Below, piece after piece: positions 1 through 5,084 of a DNA stretch of 7,533 bases. Position numbers and translations under genes: made by a program. The stretch is from Acidimicrobiia bacterium (GTDB lineage: Bacteria; Actinomycetota; Acidimicrobiia; Acidimicrobiales; Bin134): contig VYDF01000247.1 in the NCBI GenBank assembly GCA_009843565.1, forward strand, positions 1-7,533, written 5' to 3'. Position 1 is the stretch's first letter, and the number at the start of each line of letters is the position of its first letter. Under the pieces are notes generated by a model. It worked only from the letters and a program-made list of their open reading frames with translations. It searched no databases and had not been told where the DNA came from.

Positions 1-703
1 TGTCGACGATGTTGTCGGCCCCCAGCCGCACGTCGTAGGTCACCACGTTCACGTCGGGATTCAAAGCATTGAGCGTCTTCTTGGCCGAGTCCACCTTTCG
101 CTCCCCCACCCGGTCGAGGTTGTGGAGTATCTGGCGCTGGAGATTGGAGGCATCAACCACGTCCATGTCCACGATGCCCACGGTTCCTACCCCCGCGGCC
201 GCTAGGTAGAGGGCGGCGGGAGAGCCCAACCCACCGGCACCCAGGCACAAGACCTTGGCGTCCAGCAACTCGATCTGGCCCTCGACGCCCACTTCGGGCA
301 GAAGCAGATGGCGGTGGTAGCGGTTGCGCTGCTCGGGTGTGAGGGTCACCGGCAGGGCCCAGTTGCGGCCTTCGTCCTTCCACTGGTTGAACCCCCCGTC
401 CATGGACACTACGTCGCTGTAGCCCATCTCTTGAAGGGTTTGAGCGGCGAACGCCGAGCGCACTCCGCCCGCGCACATGACCACCACCGGTGCGTCCTTT
501 TCGGGCAGTCGGTTCTCCACGTTGGGCTCGAGATTGCCCCGGGGGATGTGGACCGAGCCGGGCACTGCCCCCTGCTCGAACTCATCGGGCTCTCTCACGT
601 CGAGTAGGACCGCTCCCTCGGCCAGCATCGTCGCTGCGCCGGCGGGGTCGGTCTCTCGGATCTCGGCCTTGGCCTCTCTGAGCAAATCTCTGAATGTGGG
701 CAT
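1..703 (-). CDS. moeZ: Rhodanese-ThiF sulfur-carrier adenylyltransferase (MoeZ/MoeB type), C-terminus cut by window edge
   Basis: This enzyme family activates the C-terminal glycine of ubiquitin-like sulfur carriers (MoaD, ThiS or CysO type) with ATP, and the rhodanese domain passes on sulfur, giving the thiocarboxylate used for molybdopterin, thiamine or cysteine synthesis in the cytosol. The 234 visible residues read rhodanese first: LLDVREPDEF at 33-42 and the active-site loop CAGGVRS with Cys77. The E1-like ThiF domain follows: RYHRHLLLPEVG at 128-139, nucleotide loop GAGGLGS at 155-161, Asp179, DASNLQRQ at 184-191 and Lys203. The catalytic Asp and the zinc Cys pairs would lie outside the window. 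The ATG has a good Shine-Dalgarno site (AGGTGA, 8 bases away). The domain order is the reverse of actinobacterial MoeZ, where ThiF comes first. Which carrier it serves cannot be read from the sequence. The family call is secure; the gene symbol is less so. Confidence 0.9.
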   Translation of the reverse strand, partial: MPTFRDLLREAKAEIRETDPAGAATMLAEGAVLLDVREPDEFEQGAVPGSVHIPRGNLEPNVENRLPEKDAPVVVMCAGGVRSAFAAQTLQEMGYSDVVSMDGGFNQWKDEGRNWALPVTLTPEQRNRYHRHLLLPEVGVEGQIELLDAKVLCLGAGGLGSPAALYLAAAGVGTVGIVDMDVVDASNLQRQILHNLDRVGERKVDSAKKTLNALNPDVNVVTYDVRLGADNIVD

Positions 704-711
704 CGCTATGG

Positions 712-718
712 TCACCTC
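712..718 (-). promoter_or_regulatory. Shine-Dalgarno site of the rhodanese-ThiF gene
   Basis: On the minus strand GAGGTGA lies 8 bases before the ATG at 703. It is a near-consensus ribosome binding site and fixes this start codon. Confidence 0.75.
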
Positions 719-764
719 GGTGTTGGCAGGACATCGGGTCAGGCGGCGGGAAAATCTCCCACAA

Positions 765-793
765 ATCCTACCTAGTTAGTCCGATTTTACCAA
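765..793 (-). promoter_or_regulatory. Candidate sigma-70-type promoter for the rhodanese-ThiF gene
   Basis: On the minus strand TTGGTA (788-793) is followed after 17 bases by TAGGAT (765-770). Each box matches 4 of 6 consensus positions and the spacing is ideal. Transcription would begin near 758, giving a leader of about 55 bases. It sits in the 102-base gap after the sirtuin stop codon, so the adenylyltransferase gene may be transcribed separately from the sirtuin. The prediction is by eye only; read-through from the sirtuin is also possible, since I see no terminator in the gap. Confidence 0.4.
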
Positions 794-805
794 TCCCGCC
801 TCCGG

Positions 806-1579
806 TCACGGGGCGACGATCAGGGGCAGCGCTTCGCTGATCGAGGCTGGTACAACCGAGGCGGCCAAGCCGTCGAATGGAGTGGGCTCGGCATTCACAA
901 TCATCACTGGCGCTCCGGCCTGATGGGCTATAGGAACAACGTTGGCGATCGGATAGACGGTGAGCGTGGAGCCCACTGCCAGCATCACATCGCAATCCAT
1001 GGCCGCCTGCTCTGACCGTTGGAGGTCGGCCATAATCAGGTTCTGGCCAAACGAGATCGTGGCCGATTTCAAAATCCCCCCGCAAAGCCGGCACGGCGGG
1101 TCGGGCTCGCCCGCCCGGACTCTTTCCAAAGCACGCTCCATCGGAGCGGTGTCCCCGCATTCGAGGCAGCGGACTTTGGACGTCGTGCCATGGATCTCCA
1201 CTAGGAGGTGTTCAGATGTGCCCGCCGCCCGGTGCAGGCCGTCGACGTTTTGGGTGATCAGCGTGTGGAGCTTTCCCTGGGCCTCCAGATCCACCAGCGC
1301 CCGGTGGCCTGGGTTGGGCACCCTGCCCTCCCACATCGACCCCGCGGCTAACCGCTCCCAGTTGCGCTGCCGCAGTTCTGGGTCCGATACATACGAAGCC
1401 AGGGTGGCTGTCTTCTCTGCTTCGGGGTTCTTGGTCCACAGACCCTCTGGCCCCCGGAAATCGGGTATGCCGCTGTCGGTGGATATCCCCGCCCCGGTCA
1501 ACACCACCACCTGGCCGGCGTGGCGCAACACTTCCCGGGCCGCTTGAATCTCGGCCGTCAGATCATCGATCGGTCGCAT
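806..1579 (-). CDS. Sirtuin, NAD-dependent protein deacylase (SIR2 family)
   Basis: Sirtuins remove acetyl or other acyl groups from protein lysines, consuming NAD+ and giving nicotinamide and O-acyl-ADP-ribose; in bacteria a classic substrate is acetyl-CoA synthetase. All core motifs are present (numbers for the 257-residue form starting at the ATG): GAGIS near 29-33, IPDFRG 38-43, QNVDGLH 110-116, catalytic His130 in EIHG, zinc cysteines 138, 141, 163 and 166 in CLEC and CRLC, GSTLTVYP 203-210 and NAEPTPFD 229-236. The length is normal for a bacterial sirtuin. A TTG three codons upstream (1586-1588) would give 260 residues. I prefer the ATG because a GAG lies 5 bases before it and a promoter would leave a 20-base leader. 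I do not see the Tyr-x-x-Arg pair of SIRT5/CobB-type desuccinylases, so deacetylation is the better guess. The gene is divergent from the central cluster. No acetyltransferase or acyl-CoA synthetase is nearby to suggest a dedicated target. Confidence 0.95.
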   Translation of the reverse strand: MRPIDDLTAEIQAAREVLRHAGQVVVLTGAGISTDSGIPDFRGPEGLWTKNPEAEKTATLASYVSDPELRQRNWERLAAGSMWEGRVPNPGHRALVDLEAQGKLHTLITQNVDGLHRAAGTSEHLLVEIHGTTSKVRCLECGDTAPMERALERVRAGEPDPPCRLCGGILKSATISFGQNLIMADLQRSEQAAMDCDVMLAVGSTLTVYPIANVVPIAHQAGAPVMIVNAEPTPFDGLAASVVPASISEALPLIVAP

Positions 1580-1584
1580 GAATC

Positions 1585-1602
1585 TCAATATTGACTATTG
1601 AC
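1585..1602. promoter_or_regulatory. Candidate operator: tandem heptamer TATTGAC x2 overlapping palindrome TCAATATTGA
   Basis: The plus strand reads TATTGAC twice in a row (1589-1595 and 1596-1602), and a perfect 10-base palindrome TCAATATTGA occupies 1585-1594. The repeats cover the -35 box of the plus-strand promoter and the transcription start and leader of the sirtuin promoter. A protein bound here could affect both directions. The binding role is inference; the repeats and the palindrome are read directly from the sequence. Confidence 0.4.
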
Positions 1603-1627
1603 AACATCATATGAGAATAGGCAATAT
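1598..1627 (+). promoter_or_regulatory. Candidate promoter for the central plus-strand cluster
   Basis: A perfect -35 box TTGACA lies at 1598-1603. The best -10 candidate after it is CAATAT at 1622-1627 (18-base spacer), which is a poor match. Transcription from about 1634 would rule out a start at the ATG at 1611 and favour the starts at 1656 or 1686. Another reading is TTGACT (1591-1596) with GAGAAT (1613-1618), 16 bases apart. Confidence 0.35.
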
Positions 1628-1634
1628 ACCTCAA
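1606..1634 (-). promoter_or_regulatory. Candidate sigma-70-type promoter for the sirtuin gene
   Basis: On the minus strand TTGAGG (1629-1634) and TATGAT (1606-1611) are separated by exactly 17 bases and match the consensus at 4 and 5 of 6 positions. Transcription would start near 1599, leaving a leader of about 20 bases to the ATG at 1579. It overlaps the divergent plus-strand promoter candidate. Confidence 0.5.
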
Positions 1635-1685
1635 AACTTCCTCCCCGAATCTCGCATGGCAATTGCCAGCAGAAACGATCCTCCC

Positions 1686-2126
1686 ATGACCATTCCCACT
1701 TTGCCTTCTTCTCTTTGGATTGAACCGTGGCGCGACTCGATAACCGAGGAAAAGGGACACGATCCCCGATCCCGGTACGTTGAACAGTTCTGGCTTGGAG
1801 TCATCGGACCCACAGCCGTCTGGCTCATGCGCCATATTGCCCACGAGTTTGAAAATTCCCCCGACGGGTTTGTGCTGCCCGTCACCGCCACCGCCCGGCA
1901 ATTGGGCATAAGCCCCAAGGCCGGCCCTCGAGGCGGCCTCCAACGCACCCTCCACCGCCTGGTGATGTTCCGTCTGGCATCAGAAGGCCATGCTGGCTAC
2001 GCCATCCGGCGCCGGCTTCCCCCTCTGAATCACGCCCAGCTCAGGAGACTGCCCGAACATCTTCAGCGCTCCCACGCCGTTTGTCACCCCCTCCCCGAGC
2101 GTGCGGTATCGGCGAATGGAGCGTGA
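1686..2126 (+). CDS. Uncharacterised small actinobacterial-type protein, possibly winged-helix
   Basis: I do not recognise a named function. From the ATG at 1686 the product is 146 residues. The most family-like stretch runs from GHDPRSRYVEQFWLGVIGP (24-42) through an amphipathic helix (TAVWLMRHIAHEF), a short strand (GFVLPV 61-66), a second helix (TATARQLGI 67-75), a glycine-rich turn (PRGG 81-84), a third helix (LQRTLHRLVMF 85-95) and a basic strand (YAIRRRLPPL 105-114). This helix-helix-strand pattern with an Arg-rich edge resembles a winged-helix domain, but the assignment is inference. The tail HLQRSH is polar and the last 15 residues look disordered. In-frame ATGs at 1656 and 1611 would add 10 or 25 residues. 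None has a Shine-Dalgarno site; 1686 starts closest to the conserved part. It is probably the first gene of the cluster, ending 17 bases before the first DUF1214 gene. If it binds DNA, it could control its own operon and the sirtuin. Confidence 0.75.
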   Translation: MTIPTLPSSLWIEPWRDSITEEKGHDPRSRYVEQFWLGVIGPTAVWLMRHIAHEFENSPDGFVLPVTATARQLGISPKAGPRGGLQRTLHRLVMFRLASEGHAGYAIRRRLPPLNHAQLRRLPEHLQRSHAVCHPLPERAVSANGA

Positions 2127-2130
2127 CCCA

Positions 2131-2138
2131 CTAGACAT
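2131..2138 (+). promoter_or_regulatory. CTAGACAT box before the first DUF1214 gene (possible leaderless -10 element)
   Basis: CTAGACAT ends 5 bases before the GTG at 2144. The TAGACA hexamer is spaced so that transcription could begin at the GTG itself, as in leaderless actinobacterial transcripts. No Shine-Dalgarno site is visible and no -35 box is convincing. The same box at the same distance precedes the second paralogue. Confidence 0.35.
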
Positions 2139-2143
2139 GGGCC

Positions 2144-3328
2144 GTGGACAATCATCTGAGAGCTTCATGGGACCGGCTGTGCGACTCGCTAAAGGATTCG
2201 GTCGACTACGTCTTCGACCCTGCGCTGGGAGTGGACGCCTCCGAGCAGGCCGAGGGTCTTCGACACCACCTGCGGATGCTTTTTTTGGCGCTAGACCGAA
2301 CTCTTGAGAACAACGACCCCCAGCATCCCGAACTGGGCTGGACTTACCCCTCGAAATTTGGCCAGGACAACCCCGACGGACTGTATCAAACCGCGCCGGT
2401 TGATTTGAGCCGCACGTATCGCCTCACCGGCCGCATCGACACCGTTCGCTATCTGGGATTGTCGATATTGAATTTCGTCTCGGGCCGAGGGGGCATCACC
2501 CAACAGCTCAACGTGGGCACGCCCGACTTGACCGATATCGGTGACGGTCGCATCGATGTTGTCTTCAGCCCCGACCCCGACCCCGGCGATCACGTAGGCG
2601 ACTGGTTTCAGCTTGAGCCCGAGCAGTCCCGGCTGTTGGTGCGCCAGTTCTTCTCCGACTGGGGCGCCGAGAGCCATGCCGAACTGCATCTGGAATGCCT
2701 CGACTCCACAGTTCCGCCCGGCCGACTTGACCAAGTTCGCGCCACGGCGCTTATCGACGAGGTTGCCAACGAGATCGACACCGTCCCCAAGTTCTGGACC
2801 GATTTTGCGGTGGCCTACCGCGATCGGGGTGAGATAAACACCTTTGCCCATGTTGAGGGGAAATTCAGCGGGGAAGGCCTGGGAGGCAGCGACCAGCAGG
2901 CCTACGGTGGGTGCTGGTATGAGTTGGGCCCCAATGAGGCTCTCCTGTTCGAGGTGATCCCGCCGAAGTGCCTGTACTGGAACATCCAAGTGGGCGACAC
3001 CTGGTTCCAGAGTCTCGACTACGTGAACCTCCCCACCACCATCAACGACTCTCAGGCCCGTCTCGACCCCGACGGCGTGCTGCGGGTGGTGATCTCGCAC
3101 GAAGACCCCGGTATCCAGAACTGGATCGCGCTCGGCGGCTGTCCTCAAGGAGTGCTCACTTACCGGTGGAACAACGCCGACTCTGCGCCGGTACCCACAC
3201 TGCGGCTGCTGACGGTTTCGGAGATCGACGTCCATCTCCACACTGACACCCCCCGGCTCAGCGCCGAAGAGCGAGCCACACTCGATGCGGAGCGCCGCCG
3301 CCACGCCCTGCGCCGATTCGTGCGATAG
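2144..3328 (+). CDS. DUF1214-family protein, first of a tandem pair
   Basis: The 394-residue product has no known reaction. The C-terminal third carries the DUF1214 pattern: PPKCLYWNIQVGDTW at 273-287, QSLDY 289-293, NDSQARLDPDG 301-311 and HEDPGIQNWI 319-328, followed by GG..QG and YRWNN. The N-terminal part contains GQDNPDGLYQTAPVD (73-87) and YRLTGRIDTVRYLGLS (92-107), which I recall from long actinobacterial DUF1214 proteins that lack a DUF1254 domain. In the middle lie SPDPDPGDHVGDWFQLEP (142-159) and VRQFFSDW (166-173). There is no signal peptide or membrane segment, so it is probably cytosolic; the mostly strand-like pattern fits a beta-rich fold. The C-terminus is an Arg-rich helix (ERRRHALRRF). 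The GTG start is supported by the paralogue, which begins the same way. It lies 17 bases after the upstream gene and 52 before its paralogue. A catalytic role cannot be claimed. Confidence 0.9.
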   Translation: MDNHLRASWDRLCDSLKDSVDYVFDPALGVDASEQAEGLRHHLRMLFLALDRTLENNDPQHPELGWTYPSKFGQDNPDGLYQTAPVDLSRTYRLTGRIDTVRYLGLSILNFVSGRGGITQQLNVGTPDLTDIGDGRIDVVFSPDPDPGDHVGDWFQLEPEQSRLLVRQFFSDWGAESHAELHLECLDSTVPPGRLDQVRATALIDEVANEIDTVPKFWTDFAVAYRDRGEINTFAHVEGKFSGEGLGGSDQQAYGGCWYELGPNEALLFEVIPPKCLYWNIQVGDTWFQSLDYVNLPTTINDSQARLDPDGVLRVVISHEDPGIQNWIALGGCPQGVLTYRWNNADSAPVPTLRLLTVSEIDVHLHTDTPRLSAEERATLDAERRRHALRRFVR

Positions 3329-3367
3329 CCATCCGGCGCTCGTGAGGTCTGGATGGAGGCGTCGCGG

Positions 3368-3375
3368 CTAGACAT
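3368..3375 (+). promoter_or_regulatory. CTAGACAT box before the second DUF1214 gene (possible leaderless -10 element)
   Basis: The same octamer as at 2131-2138 lies 5 bases before the GTG at 3381, while the rest of the 52-base gap is unrelated to the first upstream region. Again there is no Shine-Dalgarno site. Retention of the octamer at fixed spacing suggests function, though a recent duplication could also explain it. Confidence 0.35.
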
Positions 3376-3380
3376 ACACC

Positions 3381-4568
3381 GTGGACAACGAATTGAGAGC
3401 TTCCTGGAACCGGCTCTGCGACACGCTCAAAGAGTCGGCCGACTACATATTCGACCCAGAATTGGGAGCTGACCCGTCCGAGCTGGCTGAAGGACTGCGT
3501 CATCAGTTGCGCATGTTCTTCTGGGCCTTCGACCGGATCGTGGAGAACAACGAACCCGACCACCCCGAGCTGGGCTGGGTGTATCCCTTCAAGGTGGGCC
3601 AGGACAATCCCGATGCGATGTACATGACCGCACCGGTGGACCTGAGTCACACATACCGCCTGACCGGGCGCATCGACACCGTTCGCTACCTGGGACTGTC
3701 GCTTATGGACCACCGCTTCGGCCGAGGGCGCATAACCCAACTCGTCGACGTCGGCAGCCCCGATCTGTCCGACATCGGCGGTGGGCGCATCGACGTGGTC
3801 TTCAGCCCCGACCCCGACCCCGGAGACCATATCGGCGACTGGTTCCAGGTAGAGCCGCTGGAGTGCCGCCTGTTCGTGCGCCAGTTCTTCTCCGACTGGG
3901 CAGCCGAAAGCCACGCCGATCTGCACTTCGAATGCCTAGACCCGGACGGCCCTCCCGGCCGCCTAGATCCGTGGGGGACTGGCGAGCTGTTCGATGAGTT
4001 GGCCCGAGAGGTGGACACCGTGCCCAAGTTTTGGACCGAATTCGCCGGGGAACAGCGCAACCGGGGCCAGATCAACTCCTTCGACCATGTTCCCCCCCAC
4101 AAGGTGAGTCAGAGCGCTCAGGGAGGGAGCGAAAAGCAGTCCTACGGGCAGTGCTGGTATGAGGTGGGCCCCAACGAGGCCCTGTTCTTCGAAGTGACTC
4201 CACCCGACTGCCTGTACTGGAACATCCAGGTGGGCGATACGTGGTACCAGAGCCTCGACTACGTGAACCTCCCCACCACGATGAACGACTCCCAGGCCCG
4301 CCTGGACCCCGACGGGGTACTGCGGGTGGTGATCTCGCACGAAGATCCCGGTGTCCAGAACTGGATCGCTTTAGGCGGGTGCCCTCAGGGAGCAATCACT
4401 TATCGGTGGAACAACGCTGACTCCGCCCCGGTGCCCGCGCTCAGTCTGATGCCGGTGTCGGAGGTGTCTGGCCACTTGCATCCCGAAACCCCCCGGCTCA
4501 GCGCCGATGAACGAGCCGCGTTCAACGCTGAGCGCCGCCGCCACGTCCTGCGCCGCTTCACGCGCTAG
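3381..4568 (+). CDS. DUF1214-family protein, second of a tandem pair
   Basis: This 395-residue paralogue of the preceding gene matches it over its whole length: by hand count about 291 of 394 aligned positions are identical (74%). The DUF1214 block around 272-351 is about 91% identical, while the stretch around 181-250 is near 57%. Key motifs are kept: GQDNPDAMYMTAPVD (73-87), YRLTGRIDTVRYLGLS (92-107), SPDPDPGDHIGDW, VRQFFSDW, YWNIQVGDTW (279-288), NDSQARLDPDG and HEDPGVQNW. One extra residue falls in a variable loop near 239. Several aromatic or aliphatic positions differ (for example LFLAL becomes FFWAF at 46-50), so the two may have different ligands or form a heteromer. The GTG start mirrors the first copy. 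The gene ends 3 bases before the MauE-like gene, implying co-transcription. The biochemical function is unknown. Confidence 0.9.
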   Translation: MDNELRASWNRLCDTLKESADYIFDPELGADPSELAEGLRHQLRMFFWAFDRIVENNEPDHPELGWVYPFKVGQDNPDAMYMTAPVDLSHTYRLTGRIDTVRYLGLSLMDHRFGRGRITQLVDVGSPDLSDIGGGRIDVVFSPDPDPGDHIGDWFQVEPLECRLFVRQFFSDWAAESHADLHFECLDPDGPPGRLDPWGTGELFDELAREVDTVPKFWTEFAGEQRNRGQINSFDHVPPHKVSQSAQGGSEKQSYGQCWYEVGPNEALFFEVTPPDCLYWNIQVGDTWYQSLDYVNLPTTMNDSQARLDPDGVLRVVISHEDPGVQNWIALGGCPQGAITYRWNNADSAPVPALSLMPVSEVSGHLHPETPRLSADERAAFNAERRRHVLRRFTR

Positions 4569-4571
4569 CCC

Positions 4572-5084
4572 ATGGAGTACGCGGCCGCGGTCTACCTGCT
4601 AGCCGCGGTCTTGTTGGGTGCCGCAGGCGCGGCGAAGGCGGTCGCCCCCGAACCGGCGTCCGCTGCTCTGGCTCAGCTTCAGCTCTACCACCGCCATTGG
4701 GCCGTGCGGCTCTTGGGACTGGTTGAGCTTGTAGTGGCGGTCAGCGCGTTCATTGTGGGGGGCGTGGGTCCCGCCACTGCTCTCGCCGCCCTTTACGCCG
4801 GGTTTGCGGTGGTTGCCGCGGCCATGCTCCGCTCGAGATCAGCAATGTCCTGCGGCTGCTTCGGCCGAGTTGAGATGCCAGTCACAATCCGACATGTCGT
4901 GGTGAACATTCTGGCTGTGGCCGCTGGACTGGTGGCAGCGTCGTGGCCGTTTGAAGCCATCGACAAGCTGTTCGACGGCCAGAAATGGCTCCTGGGCCCG
5001 TTCGCCGTGGTGGTGGTTGGCGGCGCCTACGGCGTGTTCACGTGGCTCAGTCGGCCCCCGAATTCGGCAGCGGCTCAAAGTTGA
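4572..5084 (+). CDS. MauE/DoxX-like integral membrane protein with CGCFG motif
   Basis: The 170-residue protein is very hydrophobic, with about five membrane segments (near 5-23, 43-63, 67-85, 107-124 and 139-160). A lysine ends the first segment, and a glutamate (Glu52) lies in the second. Between segments three and four is CGCFG (94-98), followed by RHVVVN, the typical arrangement of the MauE family. MauE is needed in methylamine utilisers for maturation of periplasmic methylamine dehydrogenase, probably through thiol-disulfide exchange together with the thioredoxin-like MauD; many homologues lie outside that pathway. No methylamine dehydrogenase, MauD or thioredoxin gene is present here. 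The start ATG is 3 bases after the DUF1214 stop with no Shine-Dalgarno site, which suggests translational coupling. Its 3' end overlaps the convergent aminopeptidase gene by 38 bases. The family call is good. A redox or small-molecule transport role is inference. Confidence 0.85.
   Translation: MEYAAAVYLLAAVLLGAAGAAKAVAPEPASAALAQLQLYHRHWAVRLLGLVELVVAVSAFIVGGVGPATALAALYAGFAVVAAAMLRSRSAMSCGCFGRVEMPVTIRHVVVNILAVAAGLVAASWPFEAIDKLFDGQKWLLGPFAVVVVGGAYGVFTWLSRPPNSAAAQS

Larger units (their letters stand above)
2131..4568 (+). repeat. Tandem gene duplication of the DUF1214 gene with its start-proximal box
   Basis: Two direct copies of about 1.2 kb, each made of the CTAGACAT box, a GTG start and a full-length coding region, follow one another. 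Both reading frames are intact. The copies are clearly diverged at DNA level, but parts of the DUF1214 block, for example around 3090-3110 and 4320-4340, contain runs of identical bases. This is a gene duplication under selection, not a mobile repeat. Confidence 0.8.

Noticed and set aside
746..762. Small hairpin (GCGGGA/TCTCCC-like) upstream of the rhodanese-ThiF gene
   Set aside because: Short stem with a wobble pair, partly upstream of the predicted transcription start, and no T-run; probably chance.
1611..1685. Longer start (ATG at 1611) for the small winged-helix-like gene
   Set aside because: It would place the start inside the promoter region of both divergent genes, has no Shine-Dalgarno site, and adds residues with no family-like pattern. 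It cannot be fully excluded.
2291..3304. Long open frame of 337 codons on the minus strand opposite the first DUF1214 gene
   Set aside because: It is antisense to a gene with clear family motifs, and similar long antisense frames occur opposite the second copy and opposite pepA and metH. GC-rich codon bias explains them; no motif is visible.
3329..3356. CCATCC/GGATGG inverted repeat after the first DUF1214 stop, as a terminator
   Set aside because: Only a 6-base stem with a 16-base loop and no T-run; too weak to call a terminator.
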